From: Nemophila menziesii
Lineage: Eukaryota > Streptophyta > Magnoliopsida > Boraginales > Hydrophyllaceae
Assembly: GCA_029959085.1 (NCBI GenBank)
Contig: JARWIR010000024.1
Coordinates: forward strand, 17,720,296 to 17,784,295
Direction: 5' to 3'
Length of the DNA stretch: 64,000 bases
In this document: positions 58,930-64,000 of the stretch, one piece after another
How positions within the stretch are numbered: position 1 is the stretch's first letter
Layout of the letters: the number at the start of each line of letters is the position of its first letter
Program-made: the position numbers and the translations under genes
Notes under the pieces: generated by a model
Database searches by the model: none
The model's input: only the letters and a program-made list of their open reading frames with translations
What the model was told of the DNA's origin: nothing

Positions 58930-60690
58930 GTTGGTATACACAAAATACCAACAACTCTGCTGAACTTGGCCAATGATCTACAAAGTTTGAATTAACGTGC
59001 ACAATCCACAAAAAAAGCAGAAACCAATTATTCAAGGAAAAATTACCAGGGATTTCATTCAGCCCCAACTTATTACAACACTCCACAAAGTTTATAATTT
59101 CATACGGTGTGACCAGTGAACCATTTACTTGCTCATCGAATGCCTTCACAATATTAAAGTCTCTCAATACTATCCACGAATCATCAAAACTTGCTGCATA
59201 ATCCTCAAAGTTTTCCCAAAGTTGTCTTCGAATGATCAGATTATTATCCACGTAAACAAAACTGCATCGGAGTTGATTCGAAGTCACCTTACACGTTATC
59301 CTCGACTGTATAACTTGCGCGTGGGTATGAATTTTTTCCACTTCAACCTTTGCCGGGTTCCACAAAATACATATCCGACCCAAAGGAGCATCATCAAAAT
59401 TGTCATAAAATTTCCACCCCTGTAACTTTTTATTTACAAAATTCGTAATAGCTCTTCGACTACTTTTTGTTTCTAAGATGCCGATGACATCTATTTTGTT
59501 GCTACGGATGAGATTACAAGTCTCATCTATTTTGTTTCAGTGCTGGTAAAGATTTGTTCTTCTGTTGAATTAATGTAAATCCGTCTTCCTCCACTTGTTT
59601 ATTACTAGCCTCTGTTCCTCTAATAGTTTGAGAATTATTGCTCATCTGATTCTTATTAGCAACTTCTGTAACCTCAATATCAGGTAGGGACTAACTTTGC
59701 AATTTTTGAAACCTATTTGTAACAGCTAAAGTTTGGTTTTGGTGCAGGGACTGATTGTGTAAATTCTGAATTTTCGTACCTTCTGTAACATTATTAGACT
59801 TCAATTGCTTCTGTACCATCATTTGAGCTTACTAACTGCTACGAATCTTGTATAATCAATCCACGAGACTGATTTGTTGCAATAACTTCGGTTGAAATTG
59901 ACGGACCTACTGCAGAATTTTCAGGCCCTTCTTCTTGTAACTTTAATAACACTCAAATGCTACTGCGTTTCAGTTGTTACCAACCCCCGGGGCTGCGTTT
60001 CATCACTTGGCGACAATAATCTCGTATGAACACCTCTAAAAACTGCTGTTTCGGAAGCTTTTTGAGGAACCTGAGTTGTTGCCTTCACATATTTTTCTTT
60101 AGCGCGGTAAGTTCTCATAAAATACTTTGTACGTGAAGTTTTCCGTTCGGCAAATCGACCTCGACTTCTTTCACAGGTTCCTTTGTAACATCTATCTCAG
60201 CGTCATGCCTTCCGAAGGCTTTCTGTTATCAGCTAACATGTCCCAATATGCTAATTTTTCTGCAGGTTCGGAGCTTGTTTCATTCGATTTCCTCTCAACT
60301 GAATGTTGCTCTTCAATTGCCTTAGTTTCAGAAAACTTTATTGGGTCCAGCAGTTTATCAAGCGCCTTATGTGTTTTTTCAAAACTAATATCATTACCAT
60401 GTCTGGTATTGTTTGAATCCGTGAATTCCAACGTGTCTTTACTACCCAATGATTGTGAAATATTAGGAGATGTTACCTGATTAAACATCATGTTCGAATC
60501 CTCCTTGTCACCATCAGAATCAGCTTCGTCTTCAGTCTTTGAAGGAGACTCACGAATAATACTTATTGTACCACTAGAACTACTTGATGATTCAGCAGCT
60601 TGAGCTTGATTGTGTTGTTTGTTTTTCCCCATTGAAGTCAATAAATTTTTTTATTATCTAACATTAATTAATTAAGGCTCAAAGATGAAT
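58930..60690 (-). pseudogene. LINE 5' half: N-terminal region and AP endonuclease domain
   Basis: Read on the minus strand. 60,641-60,192 is a 149-codon frame rich in Ser, Glu and Asp (SSSSSSGTISIIRESPSKTE), a typical low-complexity LINE N-terminal region. 60,190-59,540 is a degenerate Asn/Gln-rich linker. 59,520-58,945 is the apurinic endonuclease domain: KIDVIGILETKSSRRAI, NFDDAPLGRICILWNPAKV, SWIVLRDFNIV (GDFN changed to RDFN) and NCKLGLNEI-like text. The reverse transcriptase is missing, so this is a 3'-deleted or rearranged copy. It abuts the mobile-domain pseudogene on the left and duplicated DNA on the right. Confidence 0.75.
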
Positions 60691-60708
60691 TTTTCCCCAA
60701 AGGGGTTT

Positions 60709-61131
60709 TTTCTTCAAATTATCGCATGAGGTCTATAATTTTGGAGAAGGGTATCATGTTTTTCATCCTCGTAATTAGCTAAATACGAGATATGAAAAGT
60801 TATCGATTGTTTGAATTTATGTATGTGTAGGTTTGCAGATTGGTGGGTAAAGTAGCAGGAGATGGAAGTCAAACAAACAAGTAGCTGCTACCTTAATCTC
60901 TTCCTGGAATGTATCTCTTGATCATGTACGAACTACGAACATTCACTAATCCTTTCATTTCTCCTTATAACTATTTCAATTAGTTGTGTTTTGTTCATTG
61001 AATTGAACAGCAACCAAGAGCATGGGAAGCTCAATTTAAATCAGGCACCAGGTTATTCTACACACACAATTCCCATGAATAAATGTATTAGGGGGCACGT
61101 CCATCAATTTTGACAAGTTGTATTTTGACAA
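60709..61131 (+). repeat. Copy A3 of the A-block (exon 3 and flanking intron)
   Basis: Aligns with 42,072-42,510, starting at CTTCAAATTATCGCATGAG and running through exon 3 (CAACCAAGAGCATGGGAAGC) to TATTTTGACAA. The similarity stops exactly at 61,131, where the paralogue continues TGTATATA but this copy enters GGGGGATTTATAAAAAAG. Confidence 0.8.
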
Positions 61132-62018
61132 GGGGGATTTATAAAAAAGAGCCCATACTACTTATGACTTATTAAAAGTCCTTGTAGTTGGAGGCCTGGT
61201 TACTAGTCCAACTGGTTGGGCCTAAAGACTATCGTACCCCTCTACTATGTGACCGACGTGGACTACCAATCTCTCTCTCTTCTATGCAGAGTAATGACCA
61301 AATTCAAAAATCGTGCCATATATTGGAGAAACCTTTCCGTTCCCTCTGTCATCATCCTCTCTACTTCTCTCTCTTGGTACCTCTCCTGTTCTCTCTCTTC
61401 TCTTCATTATACGAAACGCCATTCGTCGCCGTGACTGACTCTCCCAACAAGCAACGACAGATCAACCGATAGGAAATACACTGCTCTCTTGTAACAGGTT
61501 AGATACGTACATATCTTCTGTGTTAATATAAAGTTGTCTTCTCTGTGTGTAAGATAGTGGGTTACGTACGGTGGGAACGCGCCCTAAAATCTATAACAGT
61601 CCTCTGCTATGTTCGTGGGGAAGGGTTGGGTAGTTGGATTTGTAAGTTATATCTTATTCAGTGATTGTATGATTAGTAGCATAAATGTGTAATAGCATTG
61701 AGTAGTTGGCTGTAGACGTATGTGGATTGAAAATTTCTGTACCCAGAGAAAATGTTGGACAACGTTTATGTAGGTTGGGGGGAGGTAACCAAAAAAAGCG
61801 TGCATAGTGTGTGCTGTGGGGCTGTACCCATATCACTTAAAAAGCTGTATGTATTAATTGTCTGTACCCATAGGCAAATGTATGTCCTTTTTTGCTGGTG
61901 TTTGTGTGGGAATAGGCATCCTAGTAGTAGCAGATATGTTGGGAACGAGTGTACAGTATGAATGCTAAGGTTTGTCATTAATATTACTGTTTTGAATGAT
62001 AATTTCGAAATGGTGCAG
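61132..62018 (+). mobile_element. Probable 5' end of a MULE with leader/5' UTR (right end outside window)
   Basis: Begins GGGGGATTTATAAAAAAG, a G-start, A-rich terminus like dicot MULE inverted repeats, exactly where homology to the A-block ends. A 9-bp target copy would be TTTTGACAA at 61,123-61,131. A C/T-rich leader (61,360-61,440) and an exon-like end (AACAG|GTTAGA at 61,497) may form a non-coding first exon, spliced to the GTGCAG acceptor at 62,018. The other terminus must lie beyond 64,000, so the element type is inferred. Confidence 0.45.
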
Positions 62019-62022
62019 GACA

Positions 62023-64000
62023 ATGACGGAAAGAAGATGCGCAATGCAGGCAATATATGCCGTGTTCAAGGAAAATGTGGTTAAACCGGGGTTTATGGAA
62101 GCATTGGCATGTTCGCCTTTTTATGGACTTTTCCTCGGACTTGCAAGTTACAAATGCGATGGGAGACTTCCAAAACACGAGAGTATGATAACTGACATCT
62201 TGGATAGGTATGATCGGAATAGAAAGGCGTTTATAATTGGTGGGAAGAGATTGCGAGTCACTGCGAATGACGTGAGACTGATTCTTGGTGTGGAGGGTGG
62301 GAAGGAAAAGGTACCGACGTTCAAGAAGAACGAGATGAGTGCAACGCCGTGGTTCAAAAAGAATTTCCCAAACACAACGAGCGGCAGGCTATCGATGAAA
62401 GAGTTAAAAGACGTTATAAGAACATGTCTGATGTCGGAGAAGACCGGAGCTCGGAAGACGTTCGTGAGGTGCATGAATATGTTAGCTATGTCAACCGTAT
62501 TCTACCCAACAACATCCGGTAGGATCACGCAGTGGCACGTTAAAATTTCGGAGGACCTGGAGCACCTTAAGGACTACGATTGGGCTGAGCATATTGCGGA
62601 ATACCTGATGAGCCCAAGCGTTGGATTGGCGGATGGTTGTTGTGTTTTATTATTGGTATGTAGGTGTGCTTTCCGGTTAATATAGTTAGTCTGTGTAGAA
62701 CGTAATATTTATATGTGTTTTGTGGCAGCCATGGGTTTGCGAGCACGTGAAGAACATTGGTGTAGAGAAGGTTGCAGAAGATGGTATCCCACGGGTGATG
62801 AACTGGCTTATTGAAGAACCCATAGCCAACTGGGGAACGGATTATCTGGACAGAGTAACCCCCGACATGGTAAGTGCAACTAGACACGCTTGTTAGATAT
62901 AAACAATAGCTTAAATGAAATGACAAGGGAATGTGTCAGTGAAAACTATGTGGGTGCGATATGGGTGTCATGGGTCTGTACACAGGATGGGTAATGGGTA
63001 CGGCCCCATGGTGCAATACGGCAAACATATGGGTTCGCGGTTACATTCCCGTTTAAATTGCATAGTGGTATGGCTTTATAATCGGAGTCCATAATAATGT
63101 GGGTTTTGTAAATGTCCAATTGTAGGTTGACACTAACGAATTGGTTTGGACTCCTGAGGAAGTTGTTGATATTGGAGTGGATATCGAAGATGAAGATGGT
63201 GTTTCTGCTGAATCTGGTGAGGATGGTGATGGTGATACTGGACCTATCGTTCCGTTGGGTGGAGGTGGAGTTATTGGTGTGAAAAAAGGATCCAGCTGTA
63301 AGTGTAAAGAAAATGCGAAAATTATAGATCAATTGAAAGCGGAATTGGCGAACGAGAGGGCTGGATGTGCTGCGCTTAGCTTACAGCTGATGAAGGAGAA
63401 AGAAGATAAGGATGAGTTGTGTACGGAGTTGGCGCTATTGAGAGAAGAAAATCAGAAAAGAGCTCAGGTGTCGGTTACGGGCGATAGGAGTGAAGGCGAG
63501 CTGTTGGTTAACAGTTTGCGGGTTTTGGGAGGAAGGAAATCGACCGGTAGCAAGCAAGTATCGTCAGGAGGAAAATCTGGAGAAGTAAGTCCGGATCGTG
63601 GCGAGAACTACACGAACGAGACGGGTACGTTCCCAGATACTGGTTTTGAAGCTCCTGAAACGAGAACCGAAGTGGATAGGCCTGAAGGTGTAGTAAGTGA
63701 GCAGTCGGACACTGATGAGGAAGAGATTCCAAACACTGACGAAGATCAGCGTGGAGCTGTATGGGAGGTTGTGCATAAGGAAGTGCAGACGGGGGGATTA
63801 ATAGAAAGTGATGATGAAGATGTACCGTTGACGCAGTTGGTTGATAGGATAGCGAAGTCGGCGGGGCTGGAGACGGGAAAGAAACGTAGAAGCTCCATGG
63901 TCGAAAGGATAAAAGTGCTTGATAGAGACCACCGAAAGAAAGATTTGGGGGAGGACTTCGTGAGCGGGCAGACCCCAAAGAAACGAAGAACAGACATTGG
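62023..64000 (+). CDS. Plant-mobile-domain / Ulp1-associated protein, 5' part (runs off window)
   Basis: Exons 62,023-62,655, 62,729-62,869 and 63,126 to beyond 64,000, joined at GT/AG in phase 0; at least 549 residues with no stop. Start chosen as the first Met after the GTGCAG acceptor at 62,018. Residues 1-211 hold the family core (GFMEALACSPFYGLFLG, KRLRVTANDVRLILGVEGG, MLAMSTVFYPTTSGRI, YDWAEHIAEYL). Exon 2 has EHVKNIGVEKVAEDGIPRV. Exon 3 has an acidic stretch (about 275-300), a coiled coil (about 320-370), Ser/Glu-rich linker, and basic clusters (GKKRRSSMVERIK, PKKRRT) that could be nuclear signals. Proteins of this type often continue into a Ulp1-like cysteine protease in MULEs, not visible here. 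A host gene is the alternative. Confidence 0.7.

Larger units (their letters stand above)
50371..58960 (+). pseudogene. Decaying plant-mobile-domain-like gene with a Copia element in its first intron
   Basis: Exon-like blocks: 50,371-50,579 (ends AG|GTAAGT; contains FVVITHGGVVKYNGAKNR), 56,867-56,926 (after TTGTGTAG; TAEYFTGKPKTAWSAF), 57,018-57,197 (PERKKTFQGNDPRELVRKI), about 57,294-57,877 and about 58,397-58,960. The first three join in phase. The fourth matches the plant mobile domain / Ulp1-associated family: SDEQRETVRHVGFGSMLDI, LCLWV-like ICLWVTEAFD, NANDVESMIGLSNQGD, FLFPTD, NWAQHVFELLWSGI. The fifth continues it (LFMDQINGPNDF, PIIYWN), then a Lys/Glu-rich stretch with frameshifts. 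Signs of decay: no start codon in the first block, phase mismatch after an A9 run at 57,188-57,196, an absent AG acceptor before 58,397, and later stops. Function of this family is uncertain. Confidence 0.55.

Overview
The window looks like nuclear DNA of a flowering plant, most likely a eudicot with a repeat-rich genome. It is AT-rich, has intron-containing genes with GT/AG splice sites, and is dominated by plant-type transposons: Copia LTR elements primed by initiator tRNA-Met, L1-type LINEs, Mutator-like elements with 9-bp target duplications, and hAT-like and Tourist-like MITEs. I cannot name the species. Only one host gene looks complete: an RER1-family ER-retrieval receptor gene at 26,794-27,810 (three exons). 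A second long multi-exon ORF runs off the right edge at 62,023-64,000 (plant-mobile-domain/Ulp1-associated type, probably transposon-borne).

Layout. 1-7,840: a LINE RNase H remnant, a hAT-like MITE, and two members (1,753-4,218 and 6,350-7,829) of a Pack-MULE-like family with exact 9-bp target duplications. The first contains a nested hAT MITE and a TRIM fragment. 7,998-9,345: a decayed FAR1/FRS (MULE transposase-derived) pseudogene. 11,055-20,560: a nest. A roughly 1.2-kb-arm inverted repeat was hit by a LINE, which was hit by a 6.6-kb non-autonomous LTR element (LARD) with 1,375-bp LTRs; the right arm was hit by a MITE. 23,520-24,300 and 29,747-31,470: LINE fragments. 26,794-27,810: RER1. 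31,750-33,169: third Pack-MULE-like copy, inverted. 36,639-41,369: degenerate Copia element. 41,733-48,045: segmental duplications with two RER1 pseudogenes and repeated exons of an unrecognised cysteine-rich gene. 50,963-56,689: an intact young Copia element with LTRs identical by eye and one open 1,336-codon gag-pol. It sits in what looks like an intron of a decaying plant-mobile-domain-like gene (50,371-58,960). 58,930-60,690: 5' half of an antisense LINE. 60,709-61,131: another duplicated fragment, cut by what looks like a MULE end at 61,132, which leads into the gene at 62,023.

Working together. RER1 is an ordinary housekeeping secretory-pathway gene. Everything else is mobile DNA, its cargo, or debris. 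Paralogous copies of the RER1 neighbourhood act as empty sites that pin the borders of a SINE and a MULE. The most unusual candidate is the three-member Pack-MULE-like family. Its members share terminal inverted repeats, a subterminal array built on the 8-bp palindrome GAGTACTC or degenerate relatives of it, and (in two) a perfect 24-bp palindrome with a W-box-like core, but they carry different GC-rich cargo.
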